64,000 nt of DNA, from assembly GCA_009602735.1 (NCBI GenBank), contig WELA01012483.1, positions 420,266 through 484,265 of the forward strand, read 5' to 3'. Source of the DNA: Mesotaenium endlicherianum (Eukaryota; Streptophyta; Zygnematophyceae; Zygnematales; Mesotaeniaceae). Shown in pieces: positions 12,062 through 25,492 of the stretch; the stretch's first letter is position 1, and the number at the start of each line of letters is the position of its first letter. A model generated the notes under the pieces. That model was not told where the DNA came from. It saw only the letters and a list, made by a program, of their open reading frames with translations, and ran no database searches. The translations under genes and the position numbers were made by a program.

Positions 12062-13106
12062 ATTACTCAGCTCCGGAACATCGCTGTTAATCCACTAGTA
12101 AGCGATAAGTGTGCCCACCATTCAGGAGCACAGCTTACCGTGTTACTACGGTGTTGCTGAGCTTGTATCATCCACAAGGTTACTGGTTTACTATCCCGTC
12201 CATAACAGCTGGACAGGAAACATGTTATTTATAAGCCTTGCCTATGTGGTCATTGGATACTCGTTAGAGAATCCGTTGTCCATTAATATGTATATGAAAT
12301 TATATTGTAGCTTCTCGGTTGACAGGTCCTTAGCTTTGGTGTATGCAGAATTAGTCTGTGCAGGATGTAGAGAGTTGAGGTGTAAGTCGAGGTACTTAGA
12401 CAAGACTGGTGACCAACTCCTAATTTTGTGCATGAGTTGTGTAACACTGTTCACAGTCAGTTATTCTTGAATTTTTGGGTTTCAGACAAATGAAGCTGCA
12501 TCTGGCAAGTCCCAATCGATAATCTGAAATGTGGTTTATAGCCCTCTCACACGAAGGTATAGTAGCAGACATTTTTTTGAATAATTAAGTGACTTCAGGC
12601 AAATCTGTGCCAATATGATTCATGCTAGGTAAACCACGTTGTATGGAAAAGCTAAGGCCATCTGATTGCCTGCATAGCTAAACAGCAGTTTAGTCACAAC
12701 CTAACTTACTGTCTGAGGTTCTAGTCAAGACAACGTATAGTGAAGCAGTTTCTAGCTGACAACCGATCTCCGCACTTCTAGAAATCGTTGCTTGACAGCA
12801 ACATCTCGAGCTATGTCCCAAACCTGATGCCATAGCAGCAACATAGGCGACGCCTGCGTTAGAACCACCTGAGTGCTATTTGGCCAAGTCCACAGGCCTG
12901 CCTGCTTCAAGGATTATCTGACTTTGCCCACCGTCACACCAGCATCAAGGTGACAACGCTGCTGGTCCTCTCACATAAACAAATAATACATGATAATTCT
13001 GGCACTAAGTCCTAACCCTATATAAGCAGCGCCCCCATGCGCCTCGCCAAAGACAGCAGTTCATCATGTTTCAACAAGAAGGGACAGGGAGGACGCACAC
13101 ACACAC
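12062..13106. other. 3' flanks of two converging genes; PWP1 last exon probably inside
   Basis: The CCCH gene ends at 12061 on the plus strand and PWP1 runs toward it on the minus strand. This interval should contain the 3' UTRs and the missing C-terminal exon or exons of PWP1, which I could not place: the minus-strand frame near 13060-13018 (SLARRMGALLI then stop) is a weak candidate. No other gene is visible. Confidence 0.5.
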
Positions 13107-16100
13107 CTCGAGATTGCCTTTGGAGCCTCCAGCAGCAAGTAATAAGGGCGAGTCCGCACAGAAAGCAACCGAGAATATGGCCCCCTGTTGGCGCCAGCAG
13201 AAACAAAATTAGTCGAGATAGTTGCTTAAAGGCTAGCCTCAGATTTCGGGTGGAGGCACCTCAGCAGGTTTTGCTAGCGGACCATCAATGGAAGAGACCA
13301 ACTGCAAAGCCACATCCCTATTAATACCAATCGCGTAGGCAGGAATTTACCACTTGGGGGTTTTTGGTGGCCACACACGACGGCTTCTGGTCGCTGATGT
13401 CCCACACCTTCACCTGCGCGATCGCCACATGCCGGCTCAAACATTTCAACATCAGAGAGCTGAATTTTTGAAGCTGGCACTTACAATATGAGACAAATAG
13501 CAAAGACAGTACATGCATGTGTTCACTCTTGCCACGGTACTTCCATGCAGAAACTCGTTACTTAACAGAATGTTCATGCGCGTGAGCTGTACATATCGGA
13601 AGTTGTACATTTCAATCCAATCAACAGAAGTTACCACCCGGAGCAGCAACATCAACGCAAGAGTGCAGCACAGCTGCAGACACAAGGGGCAGCCATACCA
13701 GCTTGTCGGTAGATGCAGTGGCCATCAGCTGATGACCCCTCCCACCTCATCGTCCCAACGCACACAAACAGGCGCAACACAACCAGGCACACACACACAC
13801 AGGCACAAGACCACAAGAAAAGGCTGAGAATATATTATGATAGCATTCTGCAAGAGTGTGCCTATGGACAGGAGGAGGCTGCAGGTCATAGAAGTTGGGA
13901 GATCCTAGGAGGCAGGAACACCCGACAGTTGGCACACAGCACACAGGAGGAGCCATGCAGACGGAATACGGCACGTTTGTAGGTGCTTATGTGTGCAAGT
14001 AAGTTCCAGTATCTACTAGGTCGGGTCGGGCAGTGCCCGATGGGCGGGGGGGGGTTTGGGAGAGTGTGGCTTACATTCGGAACGCCAGGGCTGAAGGAGA
14101 CTGCACATGTGGCTTTGTCATGGGCATGCAGAGTGAAGAGGGCCTCCCCTCCAGCGCTGCTGCTGGCAGCTGGCGGCGTGGCAGTGGTGGAGCCCCCCTT
14201 GCGCACGTCGTAGCAGCGCACGAGGCCGTCCTCCGTACTCACCTGCTCACCCCCCCNCAGGGCCCTCGCCTGCAAGGAAGAGAACACTTGCACACCATAG
14301 CAGCGCTTATGCATGCCCTCTATGCCAACCCGTGCTGGAGTGGGAGTGGGAGAGAACAGAGGGAAGCCAGCACGCACCACGTAGCACTGGGGCGAGTGCG
14401 GGTCCCAGGCCAGGCACTCCACATCGGCAGACAGCTGCCACCTGAGGGCCGCGTGCGTGGGAGCCCTCATATCCGCCTGCTCTCCTCCCGCAGCCAATCA
14501 CACCCCACACCGTGCCTGCCACGTCAGTACTCTACACCATCTAGCCCAGCATCTAGCAGAGCTCCGCGAGTGAAGCGCAGGAGTGCAGGGCTATGCAGCT
14601 CCTGCTGCATGTCCCAGCAAGAGCTGGCAGCACCGCACAAAGAATGACGCCAGCGGGAAAATGAAGGAGCATACGAGGCCAGTGGTGTGGTCGAAGGAGC
14701 CGGAAAGCAGCACAGTGGGCTCTGTCGGGTTCCACGCCACTGCTTGCACCTGCCATCCCCCATGCCACTCTCCCCTCAGGGCAGCTCTTCCTCTCACACA
14801 CCAAGTACAACAAGCACAAGCAGAGTGCGGAGGGAGTGACAACGTGCATTCTCTGTCCCTCACCCACTCACTCCCAGGGCTTCTGGTGGGGCCACTATGC
14901 ACAACATAGAGGAGAGGGAAGGGCTTACTTTGTCGGAGTGGTGGCTCAAGGTGTGCTCGCAGCGCTGCGCGGCCATGTCCCACACCTTCACGGAGCGGTC
15001 GGCGCTGGCACTGGCCAGCACGTTGCGAAACGTGCGGTTCCACGCCAGCCCCAGCACGGCGTCCGCGTGGCTGCCCTCCTTCAGCTTCTCCTCCCCCTGC
15101 ATTCATCAGCCTTGACTCAGAAGACGCAGGAAGCCCCAGAGAGTGTGTGTGTACATACTGGCATAGTCAGGTCAGGGCCAGGGCAGGCCCCCTGGCATGC
15201 CCACCTTGCTCCTGCCGCTCTTCTTGGACTTGTTCTTCTTCTTCTTCTTCTTGTCTGCAGCAGACGGCTGGTCAGCAGAGCCACCGAGCATAACGACCGG
15301 CTCCACCTCGTCTACCTGCAAGCCGCACTCCCTTCCCATGAACATCAACCCTTCACTGTTTCTCTGCTCTTGCCTCCTCCCGGGCCTGCGTAAGTCACCG
15401 GGCTGACTGCAGGGAAGACCACAGGGTGGCCGCCTGCAGGAGCCGCAGAAGGAGGGAGAGAGGTGCTTACGACGTCCAGGTCCCAGATCTCAATCTCCGG
15501 CTGCATCGTCCCAACGGCCACAAAGTTCCCTGCAGCAGCAGCAGCAGCAGCATCCTCCACCCACTCAGGACCCGGGCTGCTCTTCCTCCCTCTGCTTATA
15601 ACATTGCCCGGGATGATTGCGTAGTTTCTATAGTGAGAGAGGTAGCACTTGCCATGGGCGTCTGCAGAGGACGAGCGCACGTCAAAGTCGGACCACGCGA
15701 GGGCCAGCGGGAACGCCGACAGCATGAAGTCATGGTGCACGTACATGTTGCTGTCCTCCCCCTCCTCATACACCCACACCTGCTTCCCCCTCCCCTCCCC
15801 TCCCCCTCCTCGGTCAACACGCTGACACGCTATGCGCGCTCCTTGCCCTCAGTCTGGACTAGAGGTGAAGCAGTCTCCACCATTTTCGATATAATCATAA
15901 AAGCATATATTTGTCATCTGCAGGGCGCAAGGGTTTGTAACTCTACTCTCAGCTGGTATCAAACCTTGTAGGGAATGCTGACACACGTGCAACTGCCCTG
16001 GGTGGAAAGCGGGGGCTGACTGAAAGACAACGGAAGTGGTAGAGCTGACACTTGAAGGCGTCGGTGCCTGGATGAGACAGGCGTACCTCGAGGTGGCTCA

Positions 16101-16851
16101 CATCCTCCTCGTTGCGGGCCGCGAGCACAAGCAGATCAGTGGGCCTAATGGTGAAGTCGTCCACCTCTTCTTCGTCTTCATCCTGTGCTCCCACGCACAC
16201 TCACATGCCACAAGTCCGGAGTCAACCTGCGTGCTCCCCTATGCAGTCTATCTCTGGTAATCCTTGGGAAAAAACCCAGCCCTTGCTTGAACCATGTTTC
16301 TGCCAAGTCATTCTTGCTCGTCTATATATTTGTGTATACTCCGAGACTGCCCGTCTCCTTGTGACCACAGTGGTCACTCTCACAAAACGGCGTCCGAGGA
16401 TGTGTTACAATCGATCAACAAAACTCCTGCGCCTCTGCAAGGCCTTTACCGCCTCGCTTACTCGTAGTGTTCAGATCTTCTGCTGCATCATGAGTGCAGC
16501 TGTTGCAGTCCACTGATTGAACAGGAGGCGTATGTGGAGATACTGTTCAAGCTAAGAAAAAGCTACACGATACACCAGCAGAACTGATACGACGAAAACT
16601 GCTACGCCTTCTATGTTTCCTTCTCTTTTGTATGGCTCTACCTTTTGCAGACAAACTTTAAGCCTCGCCGACAGCTGCTGCAGCAGCTTGCAATGTCATT
16701 TCTGCTCCTGATGCCGCGTCATGAATTAACTTTGGGGGCTTAGCAGAATGCTGTCATTAAATATATGCATGCCCTATGTGGATATACTTTCTCTCCCTCC
16801 TTTTGCATGCGCGCACGTTTGTGCGCGTGTGCGTGTGTATGCGAGAGCCTT

Positions 16852-16942
<91 letters not shown>

Positions 16943-17872
16943 GCTACCTCTTTAAGTGTAATATAAGGGTCATCTTCGTTTGAGACATAGTAGGCTGCTC
17001 CCAAGCCTCCATTGCCAAAGAGCTGCAGCTTCCCTGATCTCCGCCGCCCACCCCCGAGAAACAGCCTGTCAGGTGAAAAATTCACAGGTGTCGGACCTGA
17101 ATGGCATACCTCCTCATCAAATCACTTTCTCCAGAGATAAGCTATTGCTGCTTGCTTGAGCCTCGCTTTACGTGCTTCTTTCCCCACACCATGGAGACGA
17201 CCTCTCCGGCTACTAAGTGCGAGAAGCTGAGACACCCATTCGCATGCTAAGGTTGCATCGCCCCCTTCTAACTTCCTGTGACCACTAATCCGCAAAGAAG
17301 CACCCTCACTAGAGACAAGAGCCCGCTTATCGTTTGGGATGTGAGTGTCCATGGACTGAGGGACCCATACAAAAAAATTGTATTCACACAAGCAAGTGGC
17401 TGTGTAGTACCATACCAGACCCATCATCCTCATCATCATAGTGCTCCATGTCTAACTCTGCCAGCTCGCTTGCCAAGTGATCGGATGCAGGGGGACCAAC
17501 TTGGCCTCCTGGTGATGCACCAACAACGGAACCCAGAGCAGCAGCTGCAGCTCGAGCATTCTCTATTGGATTCACTTCCTCATGTTCCTCTTCATCCTCC
17601 ATTGACTCTTCATCCTCGCTGCAATCACAAGATCTCTCAAATGAAGTGATACGAAGTGTGAGAACTCTGCTACAAGAGAAACCATAATGGGTCTTCACCA
17701 CGTCTACTTCACGCCTATTGAATGAGTATTGTGTGCCTTACCTGTCCTCGTTATCACGGGTGAAATTTAGAGCTTCAGTGCGAAGGGCCTCGATCTCCTC
17801 CTCTGTAGGCTCTACAACTTCTGGAACAGCTTTTGCGATGCCTTTTGGCACCCAGCACACAGCTGCGATCAT
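13107..17872 (-). CDS. PWP1: PWP1 homologue, WD40-repeat ribosome-biogenesis protein
   Basis: The encoded segments follow the PWP1 family order. Start [14 protein letters not shown] at 17872. Exons by eye: 17742-17872, 17416-17618 (acidic), 16948-17065 (DPYITLKE), 16087-16182, 15653-15779 ([16 protein letters not shown]), 15471-15529 ([16 protein letters not shown]), 15205-15315 (Lys-rich), 14929-15096 ([17 protein letters not shown]), 14675-14749, 14378-14476, 14075-14242, about 13699-13738 (ATASTDKL), 13351-13413 (VKVWDISDQ) and 13107-13184 ([15 protein letters not shown]). Family members bind chromatin and pre-ribosomes and act in rRNA production in the nucleolus. The acidic N-terminus and Lys-rich loop are typical. 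One intron begins GC instead of GT. The join into the exon near 13.7 kb and the C-terminal end after 13107 are unresolved. An N lies in an intron at 14257. Confidence 0.88.
16854..16938. repeat. compound microsatellite (TG)n(GA)n
   Basis: About 15 TG units followed by about 27 GA units, in the PWP1 intron only nine bases from the 5' splice site of the exon ending at 16948. On the transcribed strand it reads (TC)n(AC)n, so the intron starts with a long pyrimidine-rich and then CA-rich run. Confidence 0.95.
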
Positions 17873-18629
17873 CTGTCCGAGACGTACTAGTAGGATCAGT
17901 ATGTGGGGTACTGAACCAACGGAAGCACTACTCTTATGACCTCCTGATGGAACTTCTTGGTTGTTCGTAACAAATTCTTAGTTGTTCGTAATCTAGAGTG
18001 CAATAGATGTGTGGATAGATTATGTTGTGAATGAATTTTATAGGCCCCGCTAGTCTGCTCGGAGCGCACCGCGCTTTCTAAGAATGCAGGTGCAGAAGTG
18101 GGCAGAAGCTGGCCCTCTTCGGATGCGCTGCTTTCATGCCAGTGCAATTCCTGAGGCCTGTGCATGCCTGTGCATGCTGTTGGCTGCTTCTGGCTTGGTA
18201 TCGCAGCACTCCGTTTCGCCCTTTTCACTCATTTCCACCTGTTTCCGCATTTGAATATTATTGAGCTGTGATGTCGGTAGTCAAAAACGTTTCTTAAAAT
18301 TCAATGCCCGTCTGCCGACGATATCCGTGATGGTCAACGAGTAACTTCGACAAGAAATGATGACAAATGGTAACAAGCGCTGCGAGGTACATTGCTAACT
18401 TAGCTAAACGATATCACCCGTTACAATTATGCTAGCGTCACAGCTTATCTCGGGTGGAAGAAGAGACTCGTTGCTCGACGTCTGGGAGAATAAAGATGCA
18501 GTTATTTAGAAGGCATCATTGTCAGTGTATCGTATCACCCTAGCTACTCCCATGGGGGCACAGAGTTTCTTATACTGAGGCTACTGTACTCCCAATGCAG
18601 ACTTCTATGCAGTAGCAGCTAATAGCAGT
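17873..18629. promoter_or_regulatory. divergent promoter region between PWP1 and HAUS6
   Basis: 757 bp separate the start codons of PWP1 (minus) and HAUS6 (plus). Both genes are housekeeping in kind, so a shared bidirectional promoter is plausible. The PWP1 ATG is preceded by a CAG that could be a splice acceptor, which would put a 5' UTR intron here. I see no clear TATA box at a convincing distance from either start. Confidence 0.45.
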
Positions 18630-21600
18630 ATGTCGGGGAACCACGAGATACTGTCGAACATTGAGGCAGCATATATTACAAATTGTTTCTTACTGGGATT
18701 TAATGAAGACAAATTTAAGCTAGAGTTGAAAGAGGGCCTATTCATCCACCCCAATGCTCCTGCCGGGGACCTGATCATCCATTTCCTCTTAACGCGCTTT
18801 CCAGCTTACGTGAAGGTTGACTTCGCAGGCGCTACTTGATACTCACAACCCACGTGTATGAAAAACCACACCACACCCTGGACAACATGGCCTGCAGAAT
18901 ATATAGTTCATGCGGGTGTTTTCCGACGTTTTTCTGCAGGACTTTTCTTCAGAGGTCTGGCCTGTCTTTGGAACGAGCCAGGGCAGAGCTTTTAAGAAGG
19001 TAAGCTATAAAAAATAGCTCGACTTATCTTATCTGAATAGAGGGATCAGGAGCAACGCTTACCCCAGGCATGGCGATGTTATGGAAGCAGATGCCTCGTA
19101 AACTTTCTATTTCGACTTCGAAAAATTGTGCGCACTGTTAGTCATCAGCTTAAAACCTTCACAATGGGCATAACGAAGCAGGTGTGCATTTGGGTGCAAA
19201 CGCTACACTTGTACACTGTCAAAGCTTATCCCCAGTACGAATGTTCTGTATAATCAGGTTGTGCAACGACTTCTTCATGATTTGGAAGACAGAGGGGCAC
19301 TGCCGAGGGTCCATTCCCGCCAATCCACCCTTGCTAATTCGCAAGGGCCGAGGTACGCTTTTCCTTCTGTCATAAAAGTAAGGAAAAGTCAAATTAGTCT
19401 TGCAAGCTGTAGAGGTCGCTTTATAGTGCCAGTCTTCATGTCTGAAGACAGGCACGAAGGAGCTGCATGACATGCTTATTGATTCCCTAACCTTCCCCAT
19501 TCTCTATCAGGTTTGTGGAGCTTTTATGGCATCTTTCAGCGGCTGCACTGAGGGCTGTACACGAGAAGGAGTACTCAGGCAAAGCGCCTCTTCCTCCAGC
19601 TCTTCAACATGTAGCGGAGAATGCGAGTCATGCAGCTTCTCTTCACACTGTTGCAAAGGTTTTTACTTTCAACTTTTGACCATTTAATTTGTTCATTTAA
19701 CTTTGACGCTTAGGCTCTATGTCAGCTTTGACTTGATCAGCATGACTAATGATTTTACACCCTTGCTATGGCATGTTCATGCCTGAATCAGGTTGATATC
19801 TGACGTCATGTTACATAAAGAGTACTATGGCTCCTCCCTCTCGCAGCAGTAGACACAACTGTGAATTGAGTAACGAAAGTGTGAGGAGAAAGCATTGATA
19901 TGTAGAAGCTGTCTGCAAAATTTTGTGTTGGACGTGACTTCAGATATGGTGTCATGTCAAAAAGGCCCTGTGTGTCACAATTGCTTGCACTCTGTGCTTT
20001 CATCTTGGATGCTTTGTTTGCAGACAACAAGACTGGCTTCACTCTCAGCTGTCAGTGCACTTTTTTGTGTGGAGTCGAGGAGACTGCCTGTATAGTAACA
20101 ATGACGTAATTTAATACTTGAACGCAGGGTCGACTAGCAATTGAATGTCGCAGCTTTCAAGAGAAGGCCGAGGAGGGAGTGAGACAACAAAAGCAGTGGA
20201 AGGGTTTTGCTGGCACTCTGACCGAGGAGCACCAAGGCCTTGATGCACAAATTGTAAGCCAGCCTCTTTTCTGGCCTATTCTGTGGGAGCTGTTGTACTT
20301 ACTAATGATCGCCCTGGATCCTGATGCTGGACACCGTACCGGAAGCAATTCACAGTTTGGCGTGCATCTGCTAGGGCTGAAAAGCGGGCATGAGATAAGT
20401 TTGCATTCATTTGAAGACTCGAACTGGTCTGTTGTTACGAGTCCAATTAACCCCACTGCATTGCTTTCTCAGGCTTCCCTGCGTCACAGGCTGAGTATTG
20501 TGGACAAGGAGTTCAAGAGCGACGTGCGAATTCTACAGGGGACAAGCGAACTTGCAACTCAAACATGGGCTGACATTCTGTCCTTTGCGGGTAGGTGTGT
20601 TTCACACGTGTACAAAGAGCAAGAGGGGAGTTTCTGTCACAACCATCACAAAAGAGCAGCATCTTGTTGTGGCACATGTGCTAGTACTACCACATTTGCT
20701 TGATTGAGCTTGTATTCTTCAAGTTCGTCATCTGCTTTTGAAGTTACCTCTTGGTGTAGTCTTTGCATCACCTGCTATGAGGTATATAAATGCTAATTGC
20801 AACTTTTTTTGTTTCTGCAGACAGCTGTGACGCTCTGTCATCAGGAGCAGTGGCAGACATCATAGCCAACCAGGAACACAGGTAGAGAGCCCCTCGTGTC
20901 AACTGTTTTCTGTATCCTTTGACTGCAATCTTTTGAACACATGCATATTGTGTCCGCATTTGTGTGAAAATCTACACCCATTGCTACAAGTCCATATCTC
21001 AATCAACTTGTATTCAATACTGCACTGCATCTTCGCACTGTTAAGCCCTTGTACTTTTGGGCCAGCCCTCATGCCTGAGGGTGAGTAAATGCTTTCACTT
21101 GTATGAAACACAGGTATAGGATTAACGGCGTTGATTTAAGGCAGGCCTTGGAAGGGCAACGAGATACAGCAACTGCTGGAGGTGACCATGAGGCAACATC
21201 ACAAGGGGTTGACGTCGAGCACATTATCCGCAACTTCACATCGCAGATCCAGCTCCTTCAACCAGACCTGCAGCAGCTGGTCAGTCATCGGCATCATGTG
21301 CGATAAGAATGGATCTCATTAGGTCACCAAGGATATTCAAGGTGTTGAACAAACTGAAAGCTTGGAGTTGTATGGGGGAGAGTCGCCCCCTACCCCTATA
21401 GGAGTTGCTTGTCACTTGGGGTAATTGGATTGAGCTGCAAGTGATGCTTGTAAGCTCATTCTCTTGCGCAGGGTACCTAGAATCGTTGGCACTGGGAGAC
21501 AAGGTTACAGCTTAGCTGAGGCAACTTGTGAGTGGCGTGCAGGTTAAGAGCGTGAAGAAAAAGCAAGAGCATCCAATGAGCGCCAAAACAGCAGGAGGCC

Positions 21601-23810
21601 AACAGTTTCTGCAGCTTCAGATTCTGTTGCAGGAGCAGCTCCAGCACCTCGCTAATTTGAGGGTGGGTGTCCGATTCACCATCACTCTTAGATTAAGACA
21701 ATAGTAATGTGTTAAAGACAAGGTACATGGGTGAAGAGGGCACTGCAGGTGATGATGCTGAAGCCCATTCATCACATACATTGTTGGCCGCTATGTGAGT
21801 GCATGCCATTGGATTCTCAGTGTCTGTCTTTGCAACGATTGCATTAGGCGCTTCTTTCTACCGCTGCTTATACTCGTGCTCTCCCTTGTTTCTTTGGGAC
21901 AATTATTGAAGGACACTGACTTCATTTTCCAGGGCATTGCAAGTGTTCATGACCAAGAGCGGTGAGGCATGATCAAGCAATACAGCTTGCACGTTTCTTC
22001 CCTTGGGATGCTATACCTAAACTCAGTTGTCACCCTAATGGACTGAGGACTGCCTGCATTGCTACACAGAAGCAAGTGGCAGCAAGGGGTCATCAGGCGG
22101 AACACAAGGAATGGCTTGTAAAGAGCTTGCACGAGGATGTAGCAGCAGCACGTGCATCAGTGCTGGCGAGGGGAGGCAAACATGCGTCTCTCATTGCAGA
22201 GCCTCGAGAAGACAACCCACAGGTGTGTTGGGGTTGTCCGGTGGGTGCACTTGTAGGATGATCACCTGTGCCCAGATGCATCGCTCTAATTGCAGGACAA
22301 ACATCTTCAAACCTCACTGTGAGATCAGCTGTACAGTCTGCCGTAACGCCTCCACGGCAGTGACGCTATTTTCAGTACTGACCCGCTTCAAGTCCTGCAG
22401 AGGAAGAGTTCGGGAGACGCCAGCGACATGTTTGGAGTGCTTAGATCAGGACAAGGCACGAACGAGGGAGCATTTGAACTTGCCAGGTCGGTGCTCTCTT
22501 TGGCACCTCCGACGCCCATGCTGAAGATGCCAAAGCCTGCAATGTCTGGCAATGGCTCCACTGAGGGGCTAGCTGGAGGCCGAAAAGCTCTCAGCGAGGG
22601 CTTTGGAGAAGGCAAGGCAGGCTTGGGGACTGTTCCTGAAGGATCTAGATTGACCTCGGCCCCAGCTGCTCTGCACGCGGCGTTGGCTGGGCTGCTGACT
22701 GATGAAGCTGATCAAGTGCTTCTGGCAGGTGAGAAACTCTTGGACAAATTGCGCCTTTAATTCTGCCCCCTGTTGCACCAGAAGCTGGTCTGGCAGAAGT
22801 TTGCTGGATGTGAGGCGGTAAGTGATCCAGGATGCAGGTGCACACGTGTTTGCAACTTTTGTGTGGGTCTGCTGTCACTTGAGTTCCTCCTTTGCACCGC
22901 ATGCTCGTGTGCCACACGAGCAGTGTAGCTGGTACTGAGAGAATGTGCGACACACCTACAGCAACAATGCAGGGATTATTAACAAATGTGCTCAACTCGA
23001 TGTATACAAAGCACCATGTTGGAGCATGATAAGGGAGTCAAGGCCCAAGCTGCTGGTTGGTATCTCTTGTAGTTATACTTTGAACCTGGTATGCTTTTTG
23101 CAGGTGGGAGACGGGGTGAGAGGCAGGACCTGCGTCAGAGGGTACTTCGAGCTGTTATGGACAAAGATAGGGACAGGCATGTAGAGGTTGAGGCGCAGGT
23201 AGCGATTGAGTCCCCCGGCAATGTACACGAACTGGTTGTACTTTCACCGGGGAGTCCAGCAGTAGCATCAGTAGTGGCTGCTTCTAGGACAGGGACAGGA
23301 GAGGACGAGGGGCCCTTCCGTAGGCCAGCTGCCGCCACAGGATTGCGTGGTGCCTGTGCCCGTGAATGTGCCCGTGACTATGATATGGGCATAGGAATGC
23401 CATCCGGCGTAGCTAGTTGTAAGAGTTCGGGAGATGCCACGAGGGAGGTTAGAAGTAACGTTCCGTCGATACGGGCGTCAGAGAAATTCGAGGCAAGTGT
23501 GGAGTTGCGTCCGCGACCACCAGCGTCAGTGAGCAGTGCCATTGAGGACAGGCATAGCAGGCACACTCTCAGGAGCAGCACAAGAGGAGAGGCAGTGGCA
23601 CCCCATTCCGTTACACAGCGGTCTGCAGCACGCGATGTTTCCACATTAAACAACTCCAGGCATGCTATAGCAAGAACTGGTGCTATGAACAACAGGCAGC
23701 GCGCAGAGTCCCCTCCTCTGCCGATAGATGAGATGATATACCAAGCAGACGCTAATGACATTGATCTAATAGGTGAGCAATATTTTCAATACCCTCCGGC
23801 TGCTGCTTAG
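18630..23810 (+). CDS. AUG6: HAUS6/AUG6, augmin complex subunit 6
   Basis: The augmin complex recruits gamma-tubulin to existing microtubules in the spindle and phragmoplast; subunit 6 makes the contact. Exons match plant AUG6 in order: 18630-18809 (start MSGNHEILSN, ITNCFLLGF), 18940-18999 (VWPVFGTSQGRAFKK), 19258-19352 (LEDRGALPRVHSRQSTLA), 19511-19658 (FVELLWHLSAAALRAVHE), 20128-20253, 20473-20590 (RHRLSIVDKEFKSDV), 20821-20881, 21114-21279 (EHRYRINGVDL), 21543-21662, about 21749-21796, 21933-21961, 22070-22222, about 22296-22359, 22378-22728, 23104-23810 (ends FQYPPAAA, stop 23808). Exons to 21279 and the last two are secure; those between are tentative and one may be missing around 21450-21540. 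A partial recent duplicate lies at 27.9-29.4 kb. Confidence 0.88.
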
Positions 23811-25492
23811 TATCGTTTCTTATCCAGGAACAGGAAACTCATGTCTTTGCTCTAGGGGTCCACCTTGTTCTGCTCAAAGACATGCATATAGATACACAAT
23901 TGGCCCCCCCTGAGACAAATCTTTCAATAATTTCTTGACGTGTATTGAGCTAGATAATGATCCGGTTTGCTTCTTTGCAGCTGTTAACTGGACCTGATTC
24001 AGCGAGGGAGTTACATATTGGTCTAGCTAGTGGGGCCAACAAAAAACAGTAGATTTTAGTATGGGCCTTGCCCACCTCGATATGTACAGAAATCTAATTT
24101 CTTGTGTTAGTTTGAGTGGAAAGTACACTATGGGCATAATTCGACTTGCCTAGTACACTTGCGGAAAGCAGCATTTGGAATTACCGTCCTATATGTGGTG
24201 ACGTGGACAACAATTGAATCACAGCGACGTTGGTTTCAAAGTCATTGGTATGTATCTGCAATTTATAATTCTCATCTGCAAATTTCAATTTTCATACTAA
24301 ATCTTCTCTTGAGAACGGTTCACGTGGATGTCATTTGAAGCTAAATAGTCGTAACAACCGTAACTTCTGAACTTCTGAGTTGGGCAGGGTACATGGCGAC
24401 CTCAGAATCCCTCCGGTACTGCTGCCTTGAGGAGAACTCAAAATGTCAAACCAATTTCACCATTCTACCATGTCCAATGAATGACCTCTTGTTGACCATG
24501 ACAGCAAAAAAGAAAGCTGATATAGATGGAGTCCATACAAAGCAGAAGTTTTAATGTGTAACATACAAAAGGATTACTACAAAACATACACCATCTTTGC
24601 AGTTGCTACATCATAATTTGGTAGCATATGACAGTGTTTCACACCGACAGCTAGTTATATGTATTCCATATCATCTCCAGTCAGAGTATGCTGAATTCTG
24701 CCATTTCTAGGCATCCAGCATCGTGTTGAGATTACCACACGTACACATGTGCGCCTACAGTTGTCATACACGTCGTTAAGAAACACAATCCACCAGACAA
24801 GCAGAGCATTGCTCAAATGAGCAACCACATACATTGGCTCAAATGTGTCACACTACATGTTTCACATAGGATTTTTACAACAAAAAACTTCTTCGTTTGC
24901 CGTTGAATTATGTTGCTAGCTATTAATGAGCAGCAAAATACACCTGATGATCTTTCTAGTAACCGTAAAATTGTCAACTATCAAACTGTAGAGCACTGGA
25001 AAAATCAAACTCGGTCACCGACTGCGGAACGACTCACGAAAACCAGATTGCACCAGGGCGGCGTCAGGAAAAGGTGGAAACACCTTCTCGGCGCCCACCA
25101 TATGGTCCGAGTATTATTGGCAGCACATTGATTGATTTCGTCACATTTGATATCCAAGAAGACCTCTGGAGATATGGGGGCCAAGTCTTTAGATATACCC
25201 ATCAAATCTGTAGTCTGACACCCATAACTCACTAACAAGACTTTCCCTCTAATTTACCACCTGCTTATTCAATAAATCTTTTTCAAGCTTAGTTGCAGAA
25301 TCATGTTTCCACATTTATTTTGTAGAAAAGCCATGAAACTGGCACCCATAAAGTACCATCATATGAGAGACACTAGGAGCCCTGTAAGCTCATAGCTCTG
25401 GATGTAACTCTGATCACACGACACCAGGAGAGGTTGCTGCACAGGCTGTGCCCGCCAAATTTGAGGCACGTGTGGCTGTGGCCTCAAACGTA
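23811..25492. other. intergenic, no gene recognised
   Basis: AT-rich sequence after the HAUS6 stop. The left part should contain its 3' UTR. No coding similarity, LTR terminus or structured RNA is visible. Short open frames at 24910-25131 and its antisense show no family features. Confidence 0.5.

Noticed and set aside
13747-13974. Cys-rich minus-strand frame
   Set aside because: It lies between two PWP1 exons, near an AC repeat, with no recognisable pattern. It is most likely intron.
16748-16983. Open frames across the TG/GA microsatellite
   Set aside because: They are products of the dinucleotide repeat reading through in several frames and lie in a PWP1 intron.
17896-18228. 110-residue minus-strand frame upstream of PWP1
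   Set aside because: No family resemblance, and PWP1 has a convincing start at 17872. It may be 5' UTR or promoter.
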